From: Streptomyces sp. LaPpAH-108
GTDB lineage: Bacteria; Actinomycetota; Actinomycetes; Streptomycetales; Streptomycetaceae
Direction: 5' to 3'
NCBI RefSeq assembly: GCF_000373625.1
Contig: NZ_KB891999.1
Span: 62,001-126,000 of the forward strand
DNA: 64,000 nucleotides
Shown: positions 18,118 through 26,243 of the stretch, piece after piece
Layout of the letters: each line of letters begins with the position of its first letter
Position numbering within the stretch: the first letter of the stretch is position 1
Notes under the pieces: generated by a model
The model's input: only the letters and a program-made list of their open reading frames with translations
What the model was told of the DNA's origin: nothing
Database searches by the model: none
Made by a program: the position numbers and the translations under genes

Positions 18118-21100
18118 TCAGATCGGCTGGGGTTCGAAGTCCCAGTGGGGGCGCCGTAGTTCCTCGGCGGACTTGGTGTGGGGGTGCTGGGGGCCCAGGG
18201 TCTCGCGCAGCCGCGTCACGGTGTCCCGGCGGATCTCCTCGGCCTCCTCGGCGCGGCCGAGGGCGCGCAGGTCGCAGGCGCGGGCGGTGGCGGCGGCCAG
18301 GGTGAGGGGGTGGCTCTCCCCCAGGCGGTGTGCGGCGGCGGTGTGCAGGTCGGTGTCGTGGGCGAGGGCGGCCGGAATCTGGTCGGACTGGGCGAGCCGG
18401 GCGGCCAGGTTGAGCCGGGTGCCGAGGGTCCAGGGGTGGTCGTCGCCGACGGCGCGGGTCATGAGCTGCCAGGCGGTGTGGGCGGAGCCCTCGGCCTCGC
18501 CGTGTTCGTCGCCGTCGGCCCACTGGGCCAGGGCGAGGTTGCCGAGCGCTCCGGCGGTGTAGGGGTGGTCGGGGCCGAGGAGGCGCAGATAGCGGTCGTT
18601 GACGGTGCGGGCGAGGTCGTGGGCCTCGCGGGGGGAGTTGTCGCGCAGCAGGGTGGCGCGGTCGGAGGTCATCATCAGGGTGTCGGGGTGCAGTTCGCCC
18701 TGGAGCTGCCGGCAGCGGCCGACGACGCTGGTGAACAGGGCGGTGGCTTCCTCCAGTCGGCCGTCGCGGCGCAGGCACTGGGCGAGGTTGTGCTCGGCGC
18801 GCAGGGTCTGGGGGTGGTCGGGGCCGAGGACGCGGCTGTGCAGGGTGGCGTTGCGGCGCTGGAGGGCGAGAGCCTGGCGGTAGCCGCCGAGGAGCCGGGT
18901 CATCCAGGCGAGGCAGAGGCCGGAGTAGAGGGTCTCGTAGTGGTCGGGGCCGAGGTCGCGGTCGCGGCGCTCGTGCAACTCCCGGTGTATCTCCAGGGAT
19001 CGGGCGTAGTGACCGAGGAGTCCGAGGGTGAGGGCCATGTTGCTGCGGGCCATGAGGGCGCGGGGGCCCTCGCCGCCGGGGCGGCTGGTGTGTCCGCGCC
19101 AGACCTCCTCGAAGAGTTCGCGGGAGCGCTGGAACTGGCCGAGGGCCATCAGGGTGCCGCCGAGGCCGTCCTTGGCGCGCAGCAGCTCGGGGTCGTCGGG
19201 GGCGCGGGTGGCGGCCAGGGCGTCCAGGACGTCGCGGCCCACGGCTTCGGCGGCGCGGTAACGGCCCACCCGGCGCAGGAGGTTGGCGTACTGGTGGATC
19301 AGGACGAGCATGTCGGCGTCGTCCTGGGCGTGCCGGGGGCGCCAGCGGGTGACGGCCTTCTGGCACAGTCCGAGCCCGGTGTCGTAGTCGCCGCGCAGCC
19401 GCAGGAAGTCGACGCAGTCGAGCACGAGGCGCCGTACGCCGGGTTCGTCGCGGTCGAGGGTGCCCGCGTAGTCGAGGTGCGGGACGAGCGCGGCGTAGGT
19501 GTCCCGCTCGCGCCGGTCCGCCGGGCGGCCGGGGTTGGCGGCGGCGAGCACCGCGCTGGCGGTGGCGGAGAGTTCACCGCGGCGGGCGCGGCTGAGTCCC
19601 CCCTGTACGAAGCGGTGGTAGAGGCGGTGCATCTGGGCGGATTCGACGCCGTACTCCAGGGACGGGTCCTGGGTGTAGGTGAGGTGGATGGCGGTGAGGT
19701 CGGCGAGGGCGGCCAGCGCGCTCTGCCAGCGGGTGGCGTCGGTGACGGTGCGGGCGAGGCTGCCGGGCGGGAAGACAGCGGCGGGGGCGGCGGCGATGAG
19801 GCGCAGCGGGATGGCGTCCGGGGAGAACAGCACCATCAGCTCGATGAGTTCGGCCGCCTCGGGGTTGCGCTGCCGCAGCAGGTTGAGCAGCAGCCCCCAG
19901 GAGCGGACGAACCCGTTCGGGTAGTCGTCCTCGGTCCGCACCTCCAGGTCCTGCGGGGGCTGGCCCTGGAGGGCGTCCAGGTAGGCGTCGACGGGTTCGT
20001 CGGGGTTGGCGATGAGCCAGGCGGTGGTCTGGGCGAGGACGAGGGGCAGGTCCTGGGCGGCCTCGGCGAGGGCGCGGGCCTGCGTCTCGGTGGCCCTCGG
20101 GACGCGGCGGCGGATGAAGGCGGCGCTCTCGTTCCGGGTGAACGGGCGGACGGTGTGCTCCTGGAAGCCGAGCAGCCCGGACCAGTCCCGGCTGAGGCTG
20201 GTGATCAGCACGTCGCCGGGGCCTTCGGGCAGGAGGTCGCGTATCGCGCCCACGTCGTCGGCGCCGTCGAAGATCAGCAGCCAGCGCCTGCGGGGTCCGG
20301 TGCGGGCGCGCAGGGCGGTGTGCAGGGCGCGGACGCGTTCGCCCGCGTCGCGGGCCACCGGCAGGTCCAGATGGGCGGCGAGCGCGGCGAACTCCTCGCG
20401 GGCGGTGGCGCGTTCACCGGCGGTGACCCACCACACCACGTCGTAGCCGTCGCCGTAGCGGTGGGCGTACTCGGTGGCCAGGTGGGTCTTGCCGACGCCG
20501 GAGATGCCGTGCAGGACGACGCGGGCGCCGGTGCCGGAGGGGCCGGGTTCGGCGAGGAGTTCGGAAAGTTCCTCCAGGTCGTCCTTGCGGCCGGTGAAGT
20601 AGCCGTTGCGCCGGGGGGCCTCGCGGACCTGGGGCGGGTCGTTGGGGAAGCGGGGGCCGTCCGGGACGGGGTCCTCGCCGGGGTCGATGCCGAGCCGCCG
20701 CAGGATCCTGTCGCGGGCCTCGCTCTCGTCGAGTCCGGCCACGTCGACCGGGCGCAGCACCTCCATGGCGCCGGGCAGCGGTGCGGAGGACAGGGCGAGG
20801 GCGGCGAAGCGTTCGCGGTGGGGGCGGACGACCTGGCGGAACGCCTCGGACCAGTCGGCCTCGGCGTGCAGGTCGGGGCGGAGCGCGCGTTCGTTGACCA
20901 GGAGCAGGACGCGGCCGGGGGCGGCCAGCAGGGCGCCGAGGGATTCGACGGGGGTGCGGGGTGCGGTGTCCCAGTGCAGCTGGGTGGTGGTGCAGCCCGC
21001 GCGTTCGAGCTGGTGGGCGGTCCACAGGGCCCAGGGGCGGCTCTCCCCGGCGTAGCAGATGCTGATGTGCCCGGTGCCGGTGCGCCGCCCGGTGCCGTCC

Positions 21101-22026
21101 TCGGCGGTGTCCGTGGCCGCGTCCGTGGCGAAGGCGGGGTCCAGGTCGGGCAGGGGCGTGGTGTCGGGCTGGAGGACGGCCGGGGCGGGCAGCCGGTAGG
21201 TGGCGCCGTCGGCGGTGTGCAGCCGCCCTCCGGCGGGGCCCACCCATTCCTCGACGGTGGCGTTCCGGCCGACGAGGATGGTGCGTACGGAGTTCGCGGT
21301 GACGATTTCGATCACGCGCGGGTCGGTGTCCGGCACCGTGATCGCGAACTGCCCGGTGTCGAACGGGCTGTCGCTGAGGGTCAGGACGGGGCCGTTCCAG
21401 CCGAGGTGGAGCGCGGCCGTCGGCAGCCCGTGCGCGATGACGGCGACGTCGGCGAGGGCCAGCCGGTCGGGGCGGGCGCCCTCGGGGGGTTCGGTGGCCA
21501 GGCGTACGGCGGAGAGGGTGAGCAACTGCCAGGCGGTGGTGGAGCGTCGGACCCGCTCGGGCAGCGTCTCCCACGCTTCGGTGAACCAGCGGGCGACGCC
21601 GTCCCGTTCCTCCTCGACCAGCGCGCGCAGCGCGGGCCGCAGCGCCTCCTCGATCAGCGGGGCGGCGTCGGGACTGCCGCTGACGGCCTGCCAGGTCGCG
21701 GCCTCCTGGGCCCGCATGGCCGGGGAGGCGCCTTCGCGGACCCGCTGGAAGGTGGGCCACAGCCGGTGGACCGGGTCGTCCTCGCCCGCCCGCGTCAGCC
21801 GTTCGGTGAGTTCGGCGCGCAGTTCGTCCAGGAGCGCGGGGTTCAGTACGACGTGGCCGAAGCCCGGGTGGGTGACCAGGTCGCCGAACCAGAGGTCGAC
21901 CTCCGCCGACACGTCGAGCCCGGGCGCCACGCGCAGCCGTACGGCCCGCATCAGCTCCGGTTCGATCCGGGCGGCGATGCTGAGCAGCACCGCGAGGGTA
22001 CGGCCCGGCCGCTCGGCCGCGCTCAA
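18118..22026 (-). CDS. Large STAND protein 3 with vWA-system N-terminal extension (TIR-like / NB-ARC / TPR)
   Basis: About 1302 aa from a TTG at 22026 that overlaps the vWA gene stop (TTGA), implying translational coupling; GTG at 21990 is the alternative. The first 300 residues are unlike the paralogues: an alpha-helical part (LWFGDLVTHPGFGHVV) and a beta-rich part (TANSVRTILVGRNATVEEWV). They resemble effector-associated modules found next to MoxR/vWA pairs. Then come a TIR-like domain (about 319-425), linker APRRNGYFTGR, NB-ARC with Walker A GISGVGKT (507-514) and Walker B RWLLIFDGADD, TPR repeats, and tail WDFEPQPI. It physically links the MoxR/vWA unit to the STAND family. Frame above 22026 is antisense-like noise and excluded. 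Confidence 0.82.
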   Translation of the reverse strand: MSAAERPGRTLAVLLSIAARIEPELMRAVRLRVAPGLDVSAEVDLWFGDLVTHPGFGHVVLNPALLDELRAELTERLTRAGEDDPVHRLWPTFQRVREGASPAMRAQEAATWQAVSGSPDAAPLIEEALRPALRALVEEERDGVARWFTEAWETLPERVRRSTTAWQLLTLSAVRLATEPPEGARPDRLALADVAVIAHGLPTAALHLGWNGPVLTLSDSPFDTGQFAITVPDTDPRVIEIVTANSVRTILVGRNATVEEWVGPAGGRLHTADGATYRLPAPAVLQPDTTPLPDLDPAFATDAATDTAEDGTGRRTGTGHISICYAGESRPWALWTAHQLERAGCTTTQLHWDTAPRTPVESLGALLAAPGRVLLLVNERALRPDLHAEADWSEAFRQVVRPHRERFAALALSSAPLPGAMEVLRPVDVAGLDESEARDRILRRLGIDPGEDPVPDGPRFPNDPPQVREAPRRNGYFTGRKDDLEELSELLAEPGPSGTGARVVLHGISGVGKTHLATEYAHRYGDGYDVVWWVTAGERATAREEFAALAAHLDLPVARDAGERVRALHTALRARTGPRRRWLLIFDGADDVGAIRDLLPEGPGDVLITSLSRDWSGLLGFQEHTVRPFTRNESAAFIRRRVPRATETQARALAEAAQDLPLVLAQTTAWLIANPDEPVDAYLDALQGQPPQDLEVRTEDDYPNGFVRSWGLLLNLLRQRNPEAAELIELMVLFSPDAIPLRLIAAAPAAVFPPGSLARTVTDATRWQSALAALADLTAIHLTYTQDPSLEYGVESAQMHRLYHRFVQGGLSRARRGELSATASAVLAAANPGRPADRRERDTYAALVPHLDYAGTLDRDEPGVRRLVLDCVDFLRLRGDYDTGLGLCQKAVTRWRPRHAQDDADMLVLIHQYANLLRRVGRYRAAEAVGRDVLDALAATRAPDDPELLRAKDGLGGTLMALGQFQRSRELFEEVWRGHTSRPGGEGPRALMARSNMALTLGLLGHYARSLEIHRELHERRDRDLGPDHYETLYSGLCLAWMTRLLGGYRQALALQRRNATLHSRVLGPDHPQTLRAEHNLAQCLRRDGRLEEATALFTSVVGRCRQLQGELHPDTLMMTSDRATLLRDNSPREAHDLARTVNDRYLRLLGPDHPYTAGALGNLALAQWADGDEHGEAEGSAHTAWQLMTRAVGDDHPWTLGTRLNLAARLAQSDQIPAALAHDTDLHTAAAHRLGESHPLTLAAATARACDLRALGRAEEAEEIRRDTVTRLRETLGPQHPHTKSAEELRRPHWDFEPQPI

Positions 22027-23000
22027 CGCCGGGCCCCCAGCGCCTTGCCGACGGTGGTGCCCCGGTCCCAGCTCAGCAGGGGCAGCAGCGAGCGCGCCCA
22101 GCGCGGCCAGTACCGCTCGGGCAGCGGGACCAGGGCCACGGGTTCGCAGCCGCGCTGGCGGATGGTGGTGACGGTGGCCCGCCATTCGCGTTCGGTGGCC
22201 CGCCAGGGGTTGAGCGGGGGGCCGCCCGCACCGAGGTCGGAGAGGATCAGCACCCGCACTCCGGGGCGGGGCGGGCGGTAGGGCCGCTGCCAGGTGGACC
22301 TCGGTCCGGGGCCCGCGCCGCGCAGCGGCACGTCGGCGAAGCGCAGGACCTGGGTGCCCGCGACCCCGGCGAGCGCGCGGACGTGGCCGATCACGTCCTC
22401 CACGTCGCGGGCGAAGGGTTCCATGGCGCGGGAGGTGTCCGCGAGGATCTGCACGCCGTGCCGGAGGGTGGACAGCGGCAGCCGGGGTATCGCGGTCAGC
22501 GGGCGGGCGCGGGCGAGTTCCTCGGTGGCGCGGTCCACGTCGAGTTCGCCCTCGGGGCTGACCCGGGAGAGGACCATGGTGAGCAGGGCGGCGGTGGAGC
22601 GGGGGGCGAGCAGCGGCAGATGCGGGGGGCGCGGGGCGGGGTCGGCGCGGCCCCGGGGCGGGGGCAGGGCGGGGGTGGTCCAGCCGGGTGCGGGCGGGCC
22701 GCTCTCGTCGACGGGGACGAGGAAGGTGACGGTGCCGGTGCGGGCGCCCCGGTCGTCGCGGCCGAAGGGCGGCGGCTCGTCGTCCTCGCGGGGCCGGTCG
22801 GCATCGTCGTCCTCGCGGGCGGGGGCCTGCCAGCCGGGGGTGTCCTCGGGCGGCTCCACGTCCGCCGGGGGCGTGGCCGGTTCCGGTGGGGGGGCGCCCA
22901 GGCCGAGGAGGGCGGCGATGCGGGCGTAGTCCCCGGGGTCGCGGGTGCCCAGGGCCCGGGCGGCGCGGGCCACGTCTCCGAGCCACGCCTCTCCGGTCAT
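22023..23000 (-). CDS. vWA-like protein, MoxR partner (SAV_2336-like)
   Basis: A 325-aa protein. Residues 36-125 are Pro/Asp/Glu-rich and likely disordered. The second half looks like a von Willebrand A domain: LRHGVQILADTSRAMEPF (about 179-196), a strand VRVLILSDLGAGGPPLNPW and GCEPVALVPLPERYW. The metal-site motif DxSxS reads DTSRA here, so it is degenerate, as in SAV_2336-type proteins. Its ATG overlaps the MoxR stop (ATGA) and its own stop overlaps the next start, so the three products are probably made in fixed ratio. MoxR ATPases commonly act with vWA proteins. Confidence 0.72.
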   Translation of the reverse strand: MTGEAWLGDVARAARALGTRDPGDYARIAALLGLGAPPPEPATPPADVEPPEDTPGWQAPAREDDDADRPREDDEPPPFGRDDRGARTGTVTFLVPVDESGPPAPGWTTPALPPPRGRADPAPRPPHLPLLAPRSTAALLTMVLSRVSPEGELDVDRATEELARARPLTAIPRLPLSTLRHGVQILADTSRAMEPFARDVEDVIGHVRALAGVAGTQVLRFADVPLRGAGPGPRSTWQRPYRPPRPGVRVLILSDLGAGGPPLNPWRATEREWRATVTTIRQRGCEPVALVPLPERYWPRWARSLLPLLSWDRGTTVGKALGARR

Positions 23001-24040
23001 ACCGGGTCACCGGCCAGTTGCTGCGGTTTGACCAGGACGTTGCGGGTGAGCATCCGCCACTCGTCGGTGCCGGGGCGGATGCCGAGCGCGCGGCAGGCGC
23101 GCAGCGCGTCCAGGTACTCGGCGGTGCTGGGGCGGCGCACGTCCTGCTTGTCGACCTGCTCGCGGACCTCCATCAGCTTGTCGGCGACGGCCTCGGCCAG
23201 TTCCTCGTCGGCGGGGGTGACCTCGCCGGGCCAGTCGGCCATGTGCTGCGCGGCGATCCGCACGAGCATGTCCCGGTCGTGCTCGGGGAGGCGGTGGACC
23301 ACGCAGCGGCGCAGCAGGGCCTGGGGCAGTTCGCGTTCCTCGTTGGTGGTCAGCACCACCAGATGGCGGGACCACCGGGCGTGCTCGTCGGCGGCGTCGG
23401 TGCCACTGGCGGGAGCGGTCGCGGGCTGCTCGGTGTGGATCTCCTCGCCGATCTCGGAGACGACGAAGCGATGCGAACCCAGCGGTACCAGAAGGCTGTT
23501 GGGCACGTCCGGGTCGGCCTTGTCGATCTCGTCGATGAGGACCACCGCGTGATCGCGCTTGCGCCCGGCGTTGACCTTCTCGAAGGGGTCGCGGCAGGGG
23601 TCGGTGATCTCGGTGCCCTCGGGCCTGCCGCGCCTGCGGGCCGACTCGGGGGCGAGCGCCCACCACAGGACGCCGGGCTGTACGTAGCTCGCGTCGTCCG
23701 GGGTGCCGCCCCGGCGGGCCGCGACCTGGGCGTCGCCGAGCCTGCGGACGCTGTCGAAGCTCCAGAGCAGTTCGCGGGGCTGGGTGCGGTAGGTGACCAC
23801 GTGCTCGTAGTACCGCCAGCCCAACTGCCGTGCGATGTACGGCGCGAGGGAGGACTTGCCGGAGCCGGGCCTGCCGCGCAGCAGCAGGGGGCGGCCGGTG
23901 GCGCGGGCGACCTTGACGGCGAAGTCCAGTTCGGACGGCATCACATAGACCCGGCCGTCGCCCCGGTCGGGGGTGTCGAGCCATTCGGCGCCGCCAGGTG
24001 ACTCGGACGGCTCTCGCGCGGCGGTCTGTTCCTGGCTCAT
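22997..24040 (-). CDS. MoxR-type AAA+ ATPase
   Basis: A 347-aa AAA+ ATPase. Walker A is GRPGSGKSS (56-64), Walker B AVVLIDEIDKADPDVPNSLL (about 165-184), sensor 1 LVVLTTNEERELPQAL, followed by an arginine-rich RRCVVHRLPEHDRD and a helical lid. A vWA gene follows with an ATGA overlap, as expected for a MoxR/vWA pair that remodels a client protein. Its own start overlaps the TIR stop (TGATG). Between Walker B and sensor 1 it carries an insertion containing HTEQPATAPASGTDAADEHA. Client unknown; the SLATT, TIR and STAND neighbours are candidates. Confidence 0.9.
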   Translation of the reverse strand: MSQEQTAAREPSESPGGAEWLDTPDRGDGRVYVMPSELDFAVKVARATGRPLLLRGRPGSGKSSLAPYIARQLGWRYYEHVVTYRTQPRELLWSFDSVRRLGDAQVAARRGGTPDDASYVQPGVLWWALAPESARRRGRPEGTEITDPCRDPFEKVNAGRKRDHAVVLIDEIDKADPDVPNSLLVPLGSHRFVVSEIGEEIHTEQPATAPASGTDAADEHARWSRHLVVLTTNEERELPQALLRRCVVHRLPEHDRDMLVRIAAQHMADWPGEVTPADEELAEAVADKLMEVREQVDKQDVRRPSTAEYLDALRACRALGIRPGTDEWRMLTRNVLVKPQQLAGDPV

Positions 24041-25293
24041 CAGGCCCCCCAGCCGATCGAACCCACGTGCTTGCTCACCCGACGGATGACGGCATTGACC
24101 AGAGTCTCATGACCGGGGCCGAACGACGGGTCGAGAACCAGCACTTCGTCGGGGTTTCCCGGCCAGCTCCCGCGCGCGTCCACGCCCCGCCCGGTGATGA
24201 CGAGGACGTGCATCCACGGGATGCTCTCGTGCAGCCGGGAGATCACCCGGTGCACGACGGCCAGGTCGCACCGCTTGGCGTCGAGCAGCAGATAGAAGCG
24301 GCCGAAGCTCTCCGGCTCCTCGGGGGTGCCCAGTTCGTCGTACGGATCCAGTCCGATGGCCTGCTTGACGGCCTGCTCGCACTGGTCGAGCAGATAGTCC
24401 TCGGGGTCGTCGTCACCGGGCGGACGGCCCGCCGCCTCGGCGATGTAGTAGCTGCGGATGTCGACGCAGAACGCGCGGTCCAGGTAGTGCTTGCCGATCA
24501 GGGTGCTGTCCACGTTGAGGACGACGACGCGGCGCACCACGCCGTCGGTGTCGCGCACGATGCGCCGGGCGTCGTCGCGGTCCACCCACACCGGCAGGAT
24601 CAGATGCGCCAGATCGCCCGCGCGACCGCGTTCGAGGCCGCCCATCAGGGCCGCGAGCACCGTGTTGTGCAGCTGCACGATGTCGTGGGAGTCGAGCAGC
24701 TGCGAGGCGATGAGCAGCGGGGCGAAGCCGGGGATCAGCTCACCGAACTCGTCGTCGGGAACCTCCAGTTCGCGGGCCAGCCGGGCGAAGACCGCGTGTT
24801 CCCTGATCTCCCGGAGCTGGATGCAGATGCGCTCCAGCCACACGCTCATGGAGTCGTCCCAGACCTGGCGCACGTCCGGGAACCGTCCGACGAGCCGGGC
24901 GACCTCGTCCGCGCTGCCGGTGGCGATCCGCTCCACGTCGTCGGTGGCGAGGTAGCCGAGTGCGGACTCCTTCAGCTTCCCGGCGCTGATGCCGTCCACC
25001 AGGACGGTGACCAGGACCATGTCCGGGTACAGCGTCTTGCGCCAGTGCAGGATGTTGGTCTCGCGGCGCACCCAGGAGGAGCGCAGGGCCGCCTCGTTGA
25101 CGAGGACGAGGGCCGCGTCGCACTCGCCGAGGAACCGGGCGAGCTTCAGCTGCCAGGGGCGGCCGGTCTCCTGGATGCGCACGTCGAGCAGCACGGTGTG
25201 CTTGGCCTTGTCCAGGCCGGTGGCGAGGGCGTCGCGCAACTGGGCGGCCGGTTCATCCGTGTTGGTGCTGTGGCTGATGAACACCCTGACCAC
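24040..25293 (-). CDS. TIR domain protein
   Basis: A 417-aa protein with a classical N-terminal TIR domain: RVFISHSTNTDEPAAQLRDA (strand A and BB-loop side), CDAALVLVNEAALRSSWVRR followed by E78, in the position of the catalytic Glu of NAD-cleaving TIRs. The remaining 270 residues are mixed alpha/beta with no recognised domain; DLAHLILPVWVDRDDARRIV and FYLLLDAKRCDLAVVHRVIS are notable. GTG at 25293 is chosen as the first in-frame start before the TIR strand. Its stop overlaps the MoxR start, and it begins 13 nt after the SLATT gene. An NADase effector is plausible; activity is inferred from the TIR pattern only. Confidence 0.82.
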   Translation of the reverse strand: MVRVFISHSTNTDEPAAQLRDALATGLDKAKHTVLLDVRIQETGRPWQLKLARFLGECDAALVLVNEAALRSSWVRRETNILHWRKTLYPDMVLVTVLVDGISAGKLKESALGYLATDDVERIATGSADEVARLVGRFPDVRQVWDDSMSVWLERICIQLREIREHAVFARLARELEVPDDEFGELIPGFAPLLIASQLLDSHDIVQLHNTVLAALMGGLERGRAGDLAHLILPVWVDRDDARRIVRDTDGVVRRVVVLNVDSTLIGKHYLDRAFCVDIRSYYIAEAAGRPPGDDDPEDYLLDQCEQAVKQAIGLDPYDELGTPEEPESFGRFYLLLDAKRCDLAVVHRVISRLHESIPWMHVLVITGRGVDARGSWPGNPDEVLVLDPSFGPGHETLVNAVIRRVSKHVGSIGWGA

Positions 25294-25306
25294 CCTCGCC
25301 CCGCCT

Positions 25307-26197
25307 TCAGTCCGCGATCCACTTGGCCATCCAGCCCTCGTTCTGCACCGAGACGACGTGTTCCGTCCGCTCGGCCAGCCGGTCGGCGTCCGCGTCCGTG
25401 GCCGGGTCGCGCTCGCGCCACCAGCGCAGCAGCGCGTCCAGTTCGCGCGCGGTCCTGGCGAACTCGATCTCCTGGGCGACGAAGCGCGCCGCCGCGCCGT
25501 ACGACACGACGCTCGCCGAGACCGCGGCGACGACGGGGATCCAGGCGGCGGCCCGCTCGGTGGCGAAGGCACCGGCGACGGCGCCGAGCAGCACGGAGAT
25601 CACGGCGAGCACCTGGCCGAAGCGTTCGACGAGCCGGGCCTTGGCGGCCATCTCCTCGGCCTTCGGGCGGTAGTAGTGCTCCAGTTGCCTGCGCAGACGC
25701 CCCTCGGCGTAGTCCGCGATGCCGGTGACCGGGGGCAGCGGCCGGGCGGCGGGCTCGATGCCCGTGAGGGCGCGGTCGAGGGTGCCCGCGTCGGCGAGGA
25801 CGGCGCTCGTGCGGGCGCGCAGCTCCGTGTCACGGGTCTCGGGGGCGCGGTACTGGGCCGCACCCGCGAGATAGACGTAGACCTGGCTCTTCAGTTCCTC
25901 GGAGACCGAGCGCAGGACCGTCCAGTCGCGCACCCGGTCCGGGGAGGCACCGGCGGCGGTGAGCGGGGCGGTGCCCGCGGCGAGCAGCGCGAGGAAGGCG
26001 AGGACGCGGCCGGTGACCGGGGAGAGGGACATCAGCTGGGAGGCGGCGGTGCCGAGCACGGCCGCGGCGACCACCGCGCAGAGCGTGGCCGTGCGGGACC
26101 GCTCGATCGCCGCCTTGGCCCGATCGGCCGCCCGCGACCAGACGCTCTGGGCCCGCCAGATCTCCTCGGCCGCAGCCGCTCCCCCGAGTGTGCTCAC
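25307..26197 (-). CDS. SLATT/DUF4231-like four-helix membrane protein
   Basis: A 296-aa membrane protein with two pairs of helices: ATLCAVVAAAVLGTAASQLM and GRVLAFLALLAAGTAPLTAA near the N-terminus, then FGQVLAVISVLLGAVAGAF and IPVVAAVSASVVSYGAAARF near the C-terminus, separated by about 110 soluble residues. The tandem 2TM plan with the C-terminal motif EIEFARTARELDALLRWW matches SLATT/DUF4231 proteins, predicted pore-forming effectors of bacterial conflict systems. GTG at 26197 lacks a ribosome-binding site but sits where a -35/-10 pair predicts the transcript start, so it is probably leaderless. Confidence 0.75.
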   Translation of the reverse strand: MSTLGGAAAAEEIWRAQSVWSRAADRAKAAIERSRTATLCAVVAAAVLGTAASQLMSLSPVTGRVLAFLALLAAGTAPLTAAGASPDRVRDWTVLRSVSEELKSQVYVYLAGAAQYRAPETRDTELRARTSAVLADAGTLDRALTGIEPAARPLPPVTGIADYAEGRLRRQLEHYYRPKAEEMAAKARLVERFGQVLAVISVLLGAVAGAFATERAAAWIPVVAAVSASVVSYGAAARFVAQEIEFARTARELDALLRWWRERDPATDADADRLAERTEHVVSVQNEGWMAKWIAD

Positions 26198-26203
26198 GAC
26201 AGA

Positions 26204-26232
26204 ATTCTGACGCGGCTTCAACTCCCGTGCAA
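26204..26232 (-). promoter_or_regulatory. Promoter for a leaderless SLATT-TIR-MoxR transcript
   Basis: On the minus strand, -35 TTGCAC (26227-26232), 17-bp spacer, -10 CAGAAT (26204-26209). The GTG of the SLATT gene begins six bases after the -10, so transcription would start at the start codon. It overlaps the 3' side of the radical SAM gene and gives the effector genes a promoter of their own. Confidence 0.55.
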
Positions 26233-26243
26233 TGCAAACGGGT

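Noticed and set aside
15130..18159. Plus-strand long ORF opposite STAND 2
   Set aside because: Antisense reading of a GC-rich gene; composition typical of a shadow frame.
18178..22281. Plus-strand ORF of 1367 codons opposite STAND 3 and vWA
   Set aside because: Antisense shadow; no family features, whereas the minus strand has Walker motifs and overlaps.
22027..23010. Upstream part of the STAND 3 frame
   Set aside because: In this stretch the vWA-like frame is the coding one; the STAND 3 frame is Arg/Pro-rich noise until about 22026.
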